Of a stretch of 64,000 bases of DNA, positions 22,485 to 34,887 are shown in pieces. Source of the DNA: Cantharellus purpuraceus (taxonomy: Eukaryota; Basidiomycota; Agaricomycetes; Cantharellales; Hydnaceae); the NCBI GenBank assembly GCA_025174535.1, contig JALBUN010000010.1:1922001-1986000 (forward strand), in the 5' to 3' direction. A model generated the notes under the pieces. That model ran no database searches. It saw nothing but the letters and a program-made list of their open reading frames with translations, and had not been told where the DNA came from. Position numbers and translations under genes: made by a program. Position 1 is the first letter of the stretch; each line of letters begins with the position of its first letter.

Positions 22485-25060
22485 ATTGAACTGGGGAGAG
22501 TCGTTCCCCAGTCGAAGAAAACGAGTGTGAACTGGAAAGCAGTACCAAGTGATGCTCAGCTCTGTGCTTGTGCCGTCCCCTGGTTGCCGTCGGACTTTGA
22601 AGCAAAGTTACGTAACTAGTTTGGTTGTCATCAGTGCCCCTGATGGGAATTCCAGATGTCTGTCGTTTGTCTACCATGGTTCTTACTGTTCAAAGATGAT
22701 GCGTACTAAGAAGCTTGTTCGGTACACTGCGTCCCGAGTATACAGTCATGGCACCGGCAGAGTCGCACTTGCACTCTCTACGGGTGTTATCATTGCTATC
22801 TGCTACTTGGGTGTAATTTGCAACACGGCACCAACTCAATCACCGCAGTCGACATTATAAGGCTTCCTTTTCAATTATATGCTTTAGATATGGTCTGATC
22901 CCATAGCTATCGTCTTCAAATTGGCATCTTTCCTCTCCATCTTGTGCCTTGTCTCCCGTGAGACATATCTGCCGCGCTAATGGGATGCTCTTTTACCATC
23001 CCCTTTGACTCAGCAACAGAAGTGGCCCCAGACATCAGCAGGCATTCAAGGGCACGTGGCACAGCATGCGCTCGATCCAGCACCCTCCTACGGTGTCACC
23101 CCGCTGATGTCATATGCGCATTGAGGAAATTTTGCATCGCAGGAATATCAGAGACTAGATACATAGGCATGTCGAGCGTGCAAGACTATCTGGAAACCTG
23201 GCGACTATCCCGAGACCCCACCTATTCACCCACCAGGAATCGACACTATACCACTAGCCAAGGATAATCCGTCCATGGGCGCCGGATTGTGGAACGTGGA
23301 CAGGCTCTCTTCGAACCCCTCTATTTAAGACGATTCTACTGGCTTCACTCTCTATCATATCAAATTGGTTTCGACTATTGCCCTCACTAACACCTTATGA
23401 ATGACTCGAATTCACTCGTGAAAAGCGACTCTTTGAATTTACACGAACGGCCTTATGTCAGATTTTACGTATCTAAAGGAATGGAGGGTACATTACCAAT
23501 AAATTACCATCAGTAAAGTTGATGAAACGTATACAGCTGAGACAAAAATGAGGACTTCGAGGCCGTATCCACCTGCAAGTATGTTCCAAACCGGGTCGTG
23601 TTTTCAGAATTCCTACCTGTTTGCCTATATAATAGGCGATCCTATGTGTCGACATAACAAGTTAGAGCATTCGAATGCTTTTTAGTATGAATTCACACAT
23701 CAAGAATTCCAAATCTTCCATCACTAAGAAGACAGCGCTCTACTCTACCGCAAGGACGAACGGTAGGTACCAAAACAAAACTCGTTCCGAAGTTTACAGC
23801 TGCGCCTCGGACTTCGGCGGACTTCGGCGCTGGACTCCGCAGCCATATTACTGTAAGTGCCAGTTTGAACCCTACACCCTAACCCTTTTTTGCCGTGCAA
23901 GGCTTTGTAGTAAAGTATGGTGATTGATGGTTGAATGACTTGCTCGGTGTCAAAACCTCTGCAATCAATTCAATCCATCCAGACTGTGCGGGCTTGCACT
24001 GGTTGACACGACTACCAGGCGAACCAAATGTTCGAGGTGCTTTGTCCGATTTGCCACTTTCAGCGCGTATGCATCATCAAGGCATAGGCGACTGCTTCAC
24101 TTTCTTATTCCCGAAAAAAAGATGGTACCTGGAGCTTGTGGTGCCTCGAACCTGTGACATGCTACTATCTTGTAGCATATATATATAAGGGTTGCGTACA
24201 ATACGATAATACACCTTTTATGCAGCGAACATGGCTTTTAACATTGCTAGTGATTGCCTAGTCCTCCCTCCAGCTGTAGTGTGTTTCACCGAGGCCCTCA
24301 ACACCTTCGGTAGCCTTTCTGACTGCCCTGTAACGAGTGAAGTGATCTCGTTCCTCAATCTCACGACCAGGCCCCATTTCCTTACATGCTATCTCTCGTG
24401 ATCGACGAGTTTCAGTGTGCTGCTTGGTCGCAGTGTTTTACACCAATATCTCTCTCCCGATGCTCTCCATCCTCTTCACACTAGTAAAGTACAGTCCGTA
24501 AACTAAGCCATTTTGGCAAGTACATACTCTCTTACAGCTCAATACCATTGATAGCGTCAATATGTGTAAATATTTTACCATTCTCCTTGAAAGGTTGATT
24601 TAGACCGTAGCTTCACTGCATGAGGCTCTGCTTTTTTTTCGATATCATTGATCAATTCTGTAGCCAGGAGAGCTTTTCTAAACGAGTCACCCCGCGTATA
24701 TCTGTGAGGGAATCCATGTCAAATTGATGAATAGTCCCTAAAGAAGATGTGCATACCAAGAGTATTGACGCAGACACGTGCGAACTATGCCGAAAATACA
24801 CCATCACTATGGCTACGTAAAGCCTTTGCCGATGCGGCAGTCATAGCCTCCGAGCAGTAATGTCTTCCAGAAATGCAATACATGGACATACGAAATGCTT
24901 TGGAATATCATTTTGCCCTCATTTCCAACTTGATCTTCGCTCAAGCATATTAGCCAGCCGTACAACGCAGCGAATTGGGAATGAAATGGAAGAGGCAAGC
25001 CAGTGTCGAGGTCATGCTTCCAATTGAAAGTCAGCAGCAACAAAGGGCTTCTGCTCTACT
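22485..25060. other. Long gene-poor stretch
   Basis: Only short frames (60-140 codons) without motifs were found. A small direct duplication ACTTCGGCGG/ACTTCGGCGC lies near 23815-23832, and a C-rich tract with one CCCTAA unit near 23875. No transposon ends could be set. Confidence 0.4.
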
Positions 25061-25224
25061 GGCTAATTTAAACTCTTTGATATTCTTGTTTCAAACCTTT
25101 GCTCGCTTTTCTGGTATCGTTTGGCGCTAAGACACGCCTTGTGTGGGAAACGATGAAAGCGAGATATCCTTCGCACAACCCATGCACCCTGGCAGTCGTT
25201 ATAGATTCCCCCACAGTCTGCCAT

Positions 25225-26022
25225 GGCTGAACCCACTGCACAAAGTCTACCTGCTTCTGCACCACCTGAAGTCCACGGTAACCAATTCCGCCACCGCCTC
25301 CCATCCTCGTTTCGAGTCAGGCACCACAACTCGTCTTCTCGGACCACCTGCAGTGATAGTAGCAAGTCTCAAGGTGGGCTATGGGAACTACAGTGCTAAG
25401 GCTATGGGGCAGACGACGTGGTATACGTCGTCGAAGGAGGAGAAGAGGCACGAGTTCGTGGAGGTCTCCGACCCTCCTTCGTCATATCCCAGTACCGGCC
25501 CTGACTTCAACATGATGACTATGTCACCTGGAAACTTGTCGGTTCGTGTTGCTTTATCTTAGAAAGCGCTTCTCGTCCTTACAAGATTATTGCCACCGGT
25601 CTCTGCCACCCGCCTCTCTCTACGATGCATCAGTATTATGTTCAAGCTTCGTGCCCAACATGGCACAGTTCATCAATATCAGCCAATTGATTACTCCCAC
25701 CAACAATTTACGGACAGTATTGATGCTTGACTCTTCAACATGGAGCGTCAGATCGAAGAACTACGGTCGCGGAAAGAAGCTGCGTCCGGAATGCATGGAC
25801 TCCCGGCACCGGTGAGAACGCTGGATGCGGTGGGCGATGCTACCGCATGCACCCCGCGATCTTGAGATTAAGAGCGAGGAGGAGACTCCTATTGTACCCC
25901 ATGGATGTGTATATCTTCGACAATTGAAGGTACCGCCCGATGTGCAAGTGCCGCAGGTGGACACGTGCCGCCGTACCCGCTCCCGCGCCATGGCAAAGCT
26001 GTTCGGGACGAGGCATACGTAG
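25225..26022 (+). pseudogene. Frame-broken coding relic, family unknown
   Basis: An ATG at 25225 opens MAEPTAQSLPASAPPEV and runs about 50 codons. Later coding-like blocks are in other frames. One is E-E-K-R-H-E-F-V-E-V-S-D-P-P (about 25435-25480). Another starts MERQIEELRSRKEAAS at about 25740. A third, D-L-E-I-K-S-E-E-E-T-P-I-V, ends at 26022. The last two are separated by a one-base frame change with no usable intron. The Glu/Arg-rich helix could come from a Gag-like or regulatory protein. A multi-exon gene that I failed to splice is the alternative. Confidence 0.3.
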
Positions 26023-26398
26023 GATCTTTGAGTATACGACTCCGACGCTTGGATTTTCGACTCTGCAGACTCTTTACATCTCACTATCCCAGGAACCTGC
26101 AATTCCTGCAGTTGATTAGAATCATATGGGCCATTAACGGGAGTTTCCACAACTGCAGACCCTTTCTTTGTCTGGCTCTGCATTCATCCATCTCAGATCA
26201 CACTAACCACCTAGTATGTGCACATGCCCTTGTCTATTGAAGAACATTATCAACCCATGTTTGCCAGATCTGAGACTATCTTCCAAGATGTTTCCAACAA
26301 GACACAGTGGTTCTGAAAAGGGTATATAAGCCTTGGACTTGTATATGAATGAGTAGCAAAACAGCATGATGATGAATTTATATACAGGCATAGCACTG

Positions 26399-26675
26399 TA
26401 TGGGAACCACCTTTTCCTTATTGAATTCTATTTATGCAGCACCAACATGCTCTATTGTGCTTTTCCATTCCTAAATATCAGCATATACATGGTTCTTGTA
26501 CCTGGAATGGACTCATTCAAATATTCTCTATTTTTCCCTATTTTTGGGGGGATTTTCCATGCAGAAACAGAATGTTATGATTCTGCTGTGCTACAGTTAT
26601 GGACCCACTGACACCCACAAACCTTCCCACAGTCAGCACTCTGCCTCAGAACCAGGCATTTGGCCTGAATTCAAG
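26399..26675. repeat. Dispersed repeat R, copy 3
   Basis: A nearly full copy, inverted relative to 16585-16876, running from TATGGGAACCACC to CTGAATTCAAG. It sits alone, 6 kb from the nest, so the element has moved or been copied independently. Confidence 0.8.
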
Positions 26676-26741
26676 ATTTGATATGTGAATGATATATGCA
26701 GTGAGTCTTTTGGTTTTAAAAGCATGGACCAGGGCCCAGAA

Positions 26742-26800
26742 CCTATTATAATCTGGACAAGATAATCTCAGTCCATATATTGTGGATATGGCTGAGGATG
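26742..26800. repeat. Orphan match to the copia LTR end
   Basis: About 58 bp (core GATAATCTCAGTCCATATAT) closely match 10903-10960 at the edge of the proposed copia LTR. The similarity stops abruptly afterwards. Confidence 0.65.
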
Positions 26801-26844
26801 AGTGACTAGCTGCAGATGTGATATATACTTCTGCAAAAACAATG

Positions 26845-27435
26845 TTATGTAAAGTATAGGTGTGACAATGCCTGAAACAATGGCACTGTTGGGTATGACA
26901 CACAGTGATGATCATTAATGTGGGTAAATCCCATATATGCACATGTAAACCACAGGTGCAGATATGTCTCATATTCCAATACAACCCACCAAGCAGACCA
27001 TGCCATCATAAAGTACACAAGGTTCTCCAGTGAAATAATCATCAGCCCCCTACCCATACCATAGGGGTGAGCAAAGACGAGTCCATGGTGTGCATCCACC
27101 ACCGGGCCTCCCACTTGGCCCCCACTGTCCTGAGGAACAAACATCAGCCATGGCCACACCAGAGGAGCCAAAGGGTGTTGCAACAGCAAACCAGGGTCAC
27201 GGGCATGTGTGATGCCCAGGAAGGACTGCCCATCGTCATCGTCCATGTGCGAGGCCTGGTCATCCAAGAACCATGGTACAGTGGCCTGCTGTCGAGCCAC
27301 ATAGGTGGCCACATTCGCCCTGTGTCGGGCTGTCTTTTCATGCACTGCAGCCCGGCGGAGCGCGCGGGGGAGCTCCCCATTATCACAAGGCCGACAGGCC
27401 CACGTGTCGTTCACCGTGTCATAGTGAAAGCCTGC
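26845..27435 (-). CDS. Putative zinc-finger ORF, possibly transposon-derived
   Basis: On the minus strand a frame of about 190 codons contains C-R-P-C followed 15 residues later by H-E-K-T-A-R-H, a C2H2-like finger. A hydrophobic C-terminal half follows. The frame is open upstream to an AG acceptor near 27435, so the first exon is probably missing from this model. It begins beside a repeat-R copy and an LTR fragment. This suggests, but does not prove, a transposon origin. The start codon is not settled. Confidence 0.35.
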   Translation of the reverse strand, partial: AGFHYDTVNDTWACRPCDNGELPRALRRAAVHEKTARHRANVATYVARQQATVPWFLDDQASHMDDDDGQSFLGITHARDPGLLLQHPLAPLVWPWLMFVPQDSGGQVGGPVVDAHHGLVFAHPYGMGRGLMIISLENLVYFMMAWSAWWVVLEYETYLHLWFTCAYMGFTHINDHHCVSYPTVPLFQALSHLYFT

Positions 27436-28431
27436 ACAAGCCCATCATTAGCATAACAAAAGAGCCAGCCATATCAATAACGCACACTCCGGGTGAGTCA
27501 GTGAATGCTGTTCAGGCACGAGTGTCGTGGTAGCGAGTACGTCGCAGGTCCGATATCTGAGGCGATCCAAGGCTATCTGAGGCGATCCGCCACAGATATG
27601 GGGAAGGGGAAGCTGTCACTGTCGTAGAACGACGGCCAAAAGAGACTTCCTATACACTTAGCGGAAGACTGTAGCGAGCCACTAATGTATAGCGTGGGTT
27701 CGATATTGCAGCTGATGCGCGACAGAGATCGGGGAGGGCAGACTGTCTCGGTTGCAGAACGACGGCCAAAAGGTAGGACGACGGCCAAAAGAGACTTCAG
27801 TTCACCTCAGTGTTGCTAGCGACGTTGAGGAGCCTTTGCCTTCATAAAGATTTACAACTGAGCGCAAGACTTCAGTTCACCTATAACGATGACCGTAGAA
27901 GAGAGACAACAGACCATGATTACGTATGCAATAGGCGCCTGGGATATTAGCTGACTTGGGAATTTCACGCCAGGGAAGTTCGGGCATCACCCGAGTTTAC
28001 AGCTCGCACTAGCCGCACATCAGGAGACAATTTTAAATCAAAGGGTGAAAAAGCAAGATTTTATCATAGCTTTTTTAACACGCCGTGCGAGGTAAGCTGA
28101 CACTGGCCCGCAAGCGCCATGCGTGTGTCAAGCGTTAGACCCTACTCCCAGGTGTGTAGATGACTTGCCATGATATATTGCTACGAGTGCCCGGGCGCCG
28201 AGGAATATAGTAGTTTGTACGGATACGATACCGGTGCCCGAGATTGTAGGAACATAATTCTTTTGTCCGAGGTATGGATGTATCAGTGCACACCATACGT
28301 CATGTATTTAGCTATGTCACGCGCTCGACACCTTTCGGCCTTGCATACATGGCCAAGGCAGCTATGATGCCAGGACCCTTTTTCCTGATGTACCTCACCG
28401 AGTCATATGTCAGGTGGGCACATTGAGACAG
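27436..28431. other. Gene-free stretch with short repeats
   Basis: No gene was recognised. The motif ACGACGGCCAAAAG occurs three times between 27628 and 27795, twice followed by AGACTTC. A second pair, GACTTCAGTTCACCT, occurs near 27792 and 27871. Confidence 0.5.
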
Positions 28432-28872
28432 ACGAAAAAAGGATCGCTGTGCTTGACCGCTGTACGTGAATATTGAATGCTTGCGGTCGTTCGATGTTAT
28501 GCTTCGCGGGTCTGCGTTCGGCCATGATAATCCAACACAATATTTCGGGCGTGACCTAACCTTTGAGGCTTAGATATCAATATACGTAATGGTGCCTTGC
28601 AGACAGTCATGGAGGTTCTGACAGGGTACTTTATATCCTCCACCGCTATTAGGCAAAAAAAGGATCGTTGTGCTTGACCGCTGTACATGCTTGCGGTCGT
28701 TGCGGTACGTTATGCTTCGGTCTGCGTTCGGTGTTGATAATCCAACACAATATTTCGGGCACGACCTAACTTGTCCGACATTTGAGGATTAGATATCAAT
28801 ACAATGGTGCCTTGCAAACGGCCGTTGAGGTTCTGACAGGATACCTTATATCCTCCACCGCTATTAGGCAAA
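28432..28872. repeat. Two tandem copies of a ~220-bp repeat
   Basis: Unit one (28432-28653) and unit two (28654-28872) both start AAAAAAGGATCGNTGTGCTT. Both contain ATAATCCAACACAATATTTC and end with CCTCCACCGCTATTAGGC. They differ by small indels. No coding function was seen. Confidence 0.85.
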
Positions 28873-29130
28873 AGCCATAAGACGAACTCCTAACCTCACA
28901 TGCCAGAAGTACACACCTGTTTCCTCTTTCCATGCATGCATCTCTCCCACATATGGCGTGCGCAAAAGTTCTACTGGGCCCAGGCTGTCGGCGCACTACC
29001 CTGTGAAGGACGGTACGGTCAAATTGCGCTAGGCACGGGACATCACTGCGGTCTTCGAAATGTCAAGGTGCCGAACAGCAGTTCGGCGAGAACGAGGCCA
29101 GCACCAATGTCTCCGAGACAACTGAGTTTT

Positions 29131-29320
29131 CATGTATATATATGAGGACTACGAGTGGGAAGTGGTTGTTCGAAGACCTCGCTCTCACCCGATCTCTACG
29201 CCGCCCACCTTTACTACTTGTGAGTTCCGGCCTTTTTGAATCACCCGCCACTGTCACTACTTTTGACATTTATCGCTTATCTCGGCCTTTCACTTGCATT
29301 GGCAGATACTCACCTCTGAT
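29131..29320 (+). promoter_or_regulatory. Promoter and leader of dehydrogenase gene 1
   Basis: GTATATATATGAGGACTACGAGTGGGA starts a block that is repeated at 34888-35076 before gene 2. The TATA-like start lies about 190 bp before the ATG. A GTGAGTT...AG pair inside could be a 5' UTR intron. Confidence 0.55.
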
Positions 29321-30601
29321 ATGGCGTCTCCAATCCGAGGGAATGCTGCTATTGTAACTGGAGCTGCGCGAGGCATTGGACGCGCCATTGCCCTCAGACT
29401 TGCACAGGATGGTTATGACATAGCAGTCAACGACCTTGTGAATTCAGCAGCTCTCGAGAGTCTAGCTGCAGAGATCAAGTCTAAGGGAAGGAAGGCTATT
29501 GTCACACCTGGAGACGTTACCCAGGAGGATGTAGTGCAATCGCTCGTAGACAAGACAGTGGCAGAACTGGGTGAACTTTATATAGTGCGTTGGTTTGAAG
29601 CCAGATCCACAAGAATCAATTGACAGCAACAAGTAGATGGTCGCGAATGCCGGCGTTGCTGTGCCTAGCGTGGCAGTGGTAAACAGTGCGTTAATGTGTC
29701 TCGTAGTTTATGAGATATGCTCCCATTCAATGAATCCCCTCTTCAGCCTCCTTGGAGGCGTGGCAACAGGTCCTTTCTACCAACTTGACCAGCCTATTTT
29801 TATGCTACCGAGCCGCGGCTCGACAGATGCTGAAGCAAGGCCATGGTGGAAGAATCATTGGTAAGAGGGGTTTCAGCCTTAGTTGGTATATTTATGATGC
29901 TTTACGACCCAGGTGCAAGTTCTGCCTATGGAAAGAGAGGTTTGTTCTCAACAAGCTTCGTACTTCAACTCTGAACCCACCGTACTCCTTTTGTGATGTC
30001 AGCGGGAATCAACGCCGCCGCCTACTCAACAAGCAAATTTGGTATACGAGGCCTCACACAGGCTTTGGGTAGGGAACTGCTTATGTTTCCTTTTGTCCTC
30101 AACTTTCATCACCTTGTCTGTAGCAACCGAGTTAGCAACAGAGGGCATCACTGTCAATGCATACGCGCCAGGCTTCATTGATACGCCACTTCGTAAGCTA
30201 GCCTCTTTCCTGCGTTTCCTTTGACATGACGAGATATTCATACCATACATCGACATCAGTATCTGATAATGTCGCAAAAGCGAGTTTGGGTTCCACAGAC
30301 AAGAATGCCTTCAACAACCAGATGAATGAAGTTCGTATTTCGATATCAATGCCTCTATTCTCATCCGCGCTCATTCTTGCCCTCCATACGTATTCAGATC
30401 AAGGCACTGTGTCCGATGAATAAGATAGGGACACCCGAGAACGTGGCTGCGCTCGTCTCGTACATAGCATCGGATGCGACTGACTTTATGACTGGTAAGT
30501 GATATACCCTTTCATCAGTGGATGTCACCGGGGTGGGTGCTTACTTTTCTCTTTTCGCAGGGCAATCAGTCTCTATAAACGGAGGCTTGTTCTATGATTG
30601 A
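29321..30601 (+). CDS. Short-chain dehydrogenase/reductase, copy 1
   Basis: Nine exons (29321-29584, 29637-29685, 29747-29860, 29913-29939, 30003-30068, 30124-30192, 30260-30330, 30398-30494, 30561-30601) are phase-consistent and give 265 residues, the usual classical SDR length. The N-terminus has the cofactor motif T-G-A-A-R-G-I-G, followed by N-A-G. The catalytic region shows G-A-S-S-A-Y-G and Y-S-T-S-K, then the P-G-F-I-D-T-P segment typical of this superfamily. These enzymes use NAD(P)H to reduce carbonyl groups or oxidise alcohols. The sequence resembles diacetyl/acetoin-type reductases, but the substrate cannot be read. No signal peptide is seen, so it is probably cytosolic. A near-identical paralogue lies 5.8 kb downstream with the same exon structure. 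Confidence 0.9.
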
Positions 30602-31349
30602 TTCGGGTGCGCTGAGACTGCACTAGGATTTTCAGGAATCATTACTCGATGTTGATTCTTCAGTGAAAGCATAGATAAAATCATAAATACTGTCTGTGAA
30701 TTTAGTGAATTGCAATGAACGACGAATCGAATCTTCCAAGATAATTTGCGTCGTCAATCATACGATTCGCTAACGAGCTTTAAACTGATGGCGTGGTCTG
30801 AAAAAAAGGCATTATAGCTAGGCAAGAATGGATTCAAAATGCCATCTGTCCTATCATTTTCCCTCTTTAAAAGCTTTTTCTCCTGGACACGGCCCAATGT
30901 TTATGTTTTTATGAAGACAATGCTCGGCAACCAACGCTTGATGTGTTAGATGACATTGATGCTGCCTCTTAGACAATCACTAACTAGCGAAGATCCCTCA
31001 ACCAAGCTTGGCCATTGGAACAGCATTGAGGTGCCTGACGGTGATATTGCCACCACAGGCTATGCAATGTCTGCCATTCTGCCTGCTATCACAATGCTTT
31101 GACTATGGCCATATTCTCAATTTACATCATCACTAGTTACGCGGCTTATCCATTCGAAAGAAAAATCGCCCTGGGATCTTCGAAGGGGCTGACGTGGATA
31201 AATATATCCACGTGCCCTGACACGTTAATCTTCCACTGTCCCACGAGAATCCTGACGAGGATGCCTCAAATCAGATCGTCTGTTATTAAGAGGTCAATCA
31301 GCAGATTCAGACCGAATAGGAGTGGGGTTGGGCATTCAGTGGCCGGCTG
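30602..31349. other. Intergenic region between SDR copy 1 and the DUF6533 gene
   Basis: The two genes converge here. No gene was seen. A 9-bp-arm inverted repeat ACGTGGATA...TATCCACGT with a 4-nt loop lies at 31192-31213. Confidence 0.5.
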
Positions 31350-33064
31350 CTACGCGTGCACGATAACCTCTGCACCCTGTGGCTGGGAAAGAATTTCCAT
31401 CAGAGCGATGTCGTTTTCTCTCACTGGAATATCTGGATCCACGGGAACGACCGCCACCTGCGATGTATCGGTGTCGACAGGCACATCTGCGTGTGAGTCG
31501 CCAAACTCAACCATAACGGCGTCGTGCATCCTTTGGGTGGTTGCAAGGAAACTTCCAATTGAGATTGTGGGTAAGCCTCGGGAGGTGCTGTTTATGTTCG
31601 GATGTGCATGTCTTCTTTTCAAGTCCAGATGAAAGCGACAAATGAAAATGACAGACAAGCTACGAGGATTTAATAAGTGACATCTGTGGAACGTGACTTG
31701 ACGCACCTGTTCTGCACAGGTGCAAAAACGAGTCTAATGGTAGGCTGAAGGTAGAGTTGGGAACACAATTCAGTAGATAGTAAGATTGTACGCACCCTCG
31801 AACTCTAGTGCGTTTATTTAGTTCTAAGCAAGGGGTAGAGACAGTTGTAAATTGCACGTACCAGTAGTAATATGCTATTAGCGTCAGTGATCGTCAGCAC
31901 AAATCTGAGGTTTATCATCAATCCAATATTCATCAAGGAAGAATGCGGATGAAATACCCAAATGTCATAAGACCTGGCTTGATACGTATATTAGAATTGG
32001 CCTGTGACGGGAACCATCACTTACTTTGTTGAGCTAGTAAACGTGTTAGCGACAGCCCGTTCCATGTTGATCGTCTGTATATTCTCCAAGATCCCAGTGT
32101 GCTGGCGAGTGTCACAGCAACGACTATTGTGGAAAAGATTATGATTGCGATCGAAGTGATCTCATAAACTGAAACGGGTAAATCAGTAAATTAACGGACA
32201 TCACTTTCCCATGTCTTACGTCTAATAGATCTTTAAGCAGATTTATATAGACAATGTATGTTGTACTCACATTATAACAGTGTCGGATGGCGCGCTGGTG
32301 ATGTGACATCGATCCAATATTGATACTGGCTATATAATTCGTGTCCCACAATTAGAGTCACAGTTGACATAAATGAAACCATACCAGTCCTGGTAAAAAG
32401 GCGCAACAACCGATGACCGCAAGGACCGCTAATACCAGCCACTTATGATGGGTAACAGCATACGCTCGTGCAAGCAGAAGGCCTGCATAATCAGTGGCAT
32501 CAATGATCCATGGTTGGTCAGAAGAGTCGTCGTTACCTAGAGTCCCAAGGAGAGATAGGAAGAGCACAACATCCTGAAAGTGAAGCATGACATTGCAAGT
32601 CCTGGCGTAATATAAGATCCTGCGTTTGAAGAACGCCCTTGAACTCACTGCATTTACAAATGCCATTTATGTGAGTTGAATCAATAAAAGTCATGGAACG
32701 AAACGAACCTCAGGCGATGTGTCCAAGAATTGAAAAATTACACTCAGTATGTGCTGAAGCAGCATGGAATACCGAGCAAATATGTATAGAACTGTTCCCA
32801 ATTTAGAGTTCTTGACCCATATATATCTAACTTCGTGGGGCAGAGTTAGAAGAGTGTCATGGGAGAGAAGCGCTGTTCCATGAGGTAGTCTGTTAGCTTG
32901 GTTGTGGACACAAGTCATGGGCCCACCAAGTGCAGCAATAGCAGCACAGTTGAAGGCCACCCTGGTGCGGTAAAACAGCTTCAGATATGCATGTCTCCAG
33001 TGCGAGCGGCGACTTACATATCTGAAGAGGCTTGAACTGCTGCCTGTTCAGCTTGAGATGACAT
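31350..33064 (-). CDS. DUF6533-domain multi-membrane protein
   Basis: The gene starts MSSQAEQAAVQASSDM at 33064. Exons 33018-33064, 32927-32961, 32744-32872, 32537-32647 and 32385-32482 join in phase. They give the DUF6533 signature L-L-S-H-D-T-L-L-T-L-P-H-E-V-R-Y-I-W, then helices ending L-L-L-A-R-A-Y-A-V. Later blocks encode further helices (I-T-S-I-A-I-I-I-F-S-T-I-V-V-A-V, then F-V-L-T-I-T-D-A-N-S-I-L-L-L) and the conserved basic R-F-H-L-D-L-K-R-R before a polar tail ending at 31350. The order matches the seven-helix DUF6533 family, abundant in Agaricomycetes and of unknown function. Splice choices after 32385 are not settled; one junction near 32168-32271 does not keep frame with the obvious sites. 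It lies between the two dehydrogenase copies on the opposite strand. Confidence 0.7.
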
Positions 33065-34887
33065 GATGATGCAACGATGAAGGGCGAGGTGTACTGGTGG
33101 CTTAGTACAGTAAAAGGGACTCTGAGTATGAGATGCGCAGAAAATGACACGAGAGTCATATATATTGAAACACTAGAGTGCGCCACTTATATCAGTAACA
33201 TGGTGATCATCAACAGTGAACACCAAAGGGCAACGTATATACCAACGCCACGACAGCAGTTCCTGTGTCGTGCCATCGGTGGCATCCGCTCAAAAGGCGT
33301 AGTGCCGCACTATGTAGTTCTGCAGGTTCATCTCGAAGACGAAACAAAATCCCTGCTGCTTGGAACTACCCCCAGTGTAGGGCAGCTTTTCCTTGAAGAT
33401 TCTCAAGCGAGATATCTTTGCTATTCTTACTGATGTAAAAAAGGCAGGCCGCGGAGACGTACACAGGTGGTCTGATGTTTGATCATGGAATACACAGTCG
33501 GAAGCAGTCTACGATTGTCGTCATGAGGCTGCAGTGAGATTTCAAATGGTAGGGAGCAATATATGGTTGGAAGGAACGCACTGTCAGGTCCATGGCGGTC
33601 CACAAACTTACACAGTCAGCTGCAGTTGCACTAACTGTTTATGGGTACGCGCAGAATAGGTATATAACGGAGAAAATTTTCCTTAGTCGAGTTTTTTCCC
33701 TCAGTCTTCGTAACTATTGAGACTGAGTCTTCTCATTTCATAACTCCCGCTGCGCTTGACTCATTCATAGTTCCCCCAAAAGCAGGGCTCTCCATACTAG
33801 CTGTAACAACCATATGAGCACACGTCCAACCTTCAAGCTCAATATGACGACGGTCAATGTTGTGGGTATTGGCTCGGAGTTATTCGTAGGCCGGCACTGA
33901 CACCAGGTGGTCAAGAATGTGATACGCAGCATGATGTAAAGCGAACCCAGACGGGCAAAGTGAATTGCACTGTCAGGTCTGGCGAACGCGGCGTCGGTGA
34001 TCACAGAGGCAGGCCCCACGGGTAAATCTGAAAACCTGTACATACGGGACATGTTAATTTCCTAGAATGAATTGAAAAACGTTGGCACAATAGACATTCT
34101 ACGTGGGTTGCTTTACCTTTCATCGATGAACAATGATTGCGTTTGAGACTCAATATGCCATCTTAGTGGTCCTTTTTATTCTATGGCATCATGATGCCGG
34201 ATGTCGGGAACGTTTGCGGGGTTATAATCAAATTGCACCCGACTTATTCTCCTACGCCCCGACGCAACCTAGCATCTTCTACACGAGCATATTCCCCTTC
34301 TCGGGATATGGCTCTTCAGCTTCATCACTGACGATGTCGTACAGTTGCAGGAGAAGCGAGCACCACTGGTGTTGAAATCTATACAGGTATACCTCAGTAC
34401 GTATAGCGAATACGACTGAGGAACAGAGTCTAGCTGCGATCGCCCTATATATGATCACAGTAGTGTCTAGTGGAAGAGTGTGGAACGAATATGATTGGAA
34501 CTGTGGAACTACGCAGTGACGCGTCATAATTGTTGACGCATTGTGGAATGCGGATGCGAACACATTCCACATCCATACTCCAATAACTGGCAGACTGTTA
34601 CATCAGAATGTCAGGTTGGGAGACAATTCTAATTTACTTTATGTGGAGGCATCCTCTATGTTAAGGCAGATTTGTTCCGTAACAAGCTGCCTGGATTATG
34701 GCGCGCTACCTGTAGGTAACGTAAGAATTCGGAAATGTCCGCTGCTAAGCGTTAAGCGTTATACATCAAATAAGATTCCAACCCTAACCCTAGGAGCCTC
34801 TTGGGGTTATCGCAGGCACAAGGGCAACCTCGGTCCTAAGGAAAGTTAGGTCCTTATGAGCGACCCGACGACGTGTGACTCAGCCTA
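33065..34887. other. Intergenic region between DUF6533 gene and SDR copy 2
   Basis: A 95-codon minus-strand frame (34052 down to 33765, starting MSRMYRFSDLPVGPASV) is the only sizeable one. It has two weak hydrophobic stretches but no recognised family. Two telomere-like CCCTAA units occur at 34781-34793. The promoter block of SDR copy 2 starts at 34888. Confidence 0.4.

Noticed and set aside
23865..23890. CCCTACACCCTAACCC tract resembling telomeric repeats
   Set aside because: Imperfect and too short; probably chance.
34781..34793. Telomere-like CCCTAACCCTA
   Set aside because: Only two units, within ordinary sequence; too short to be a telomere or interstitial array.
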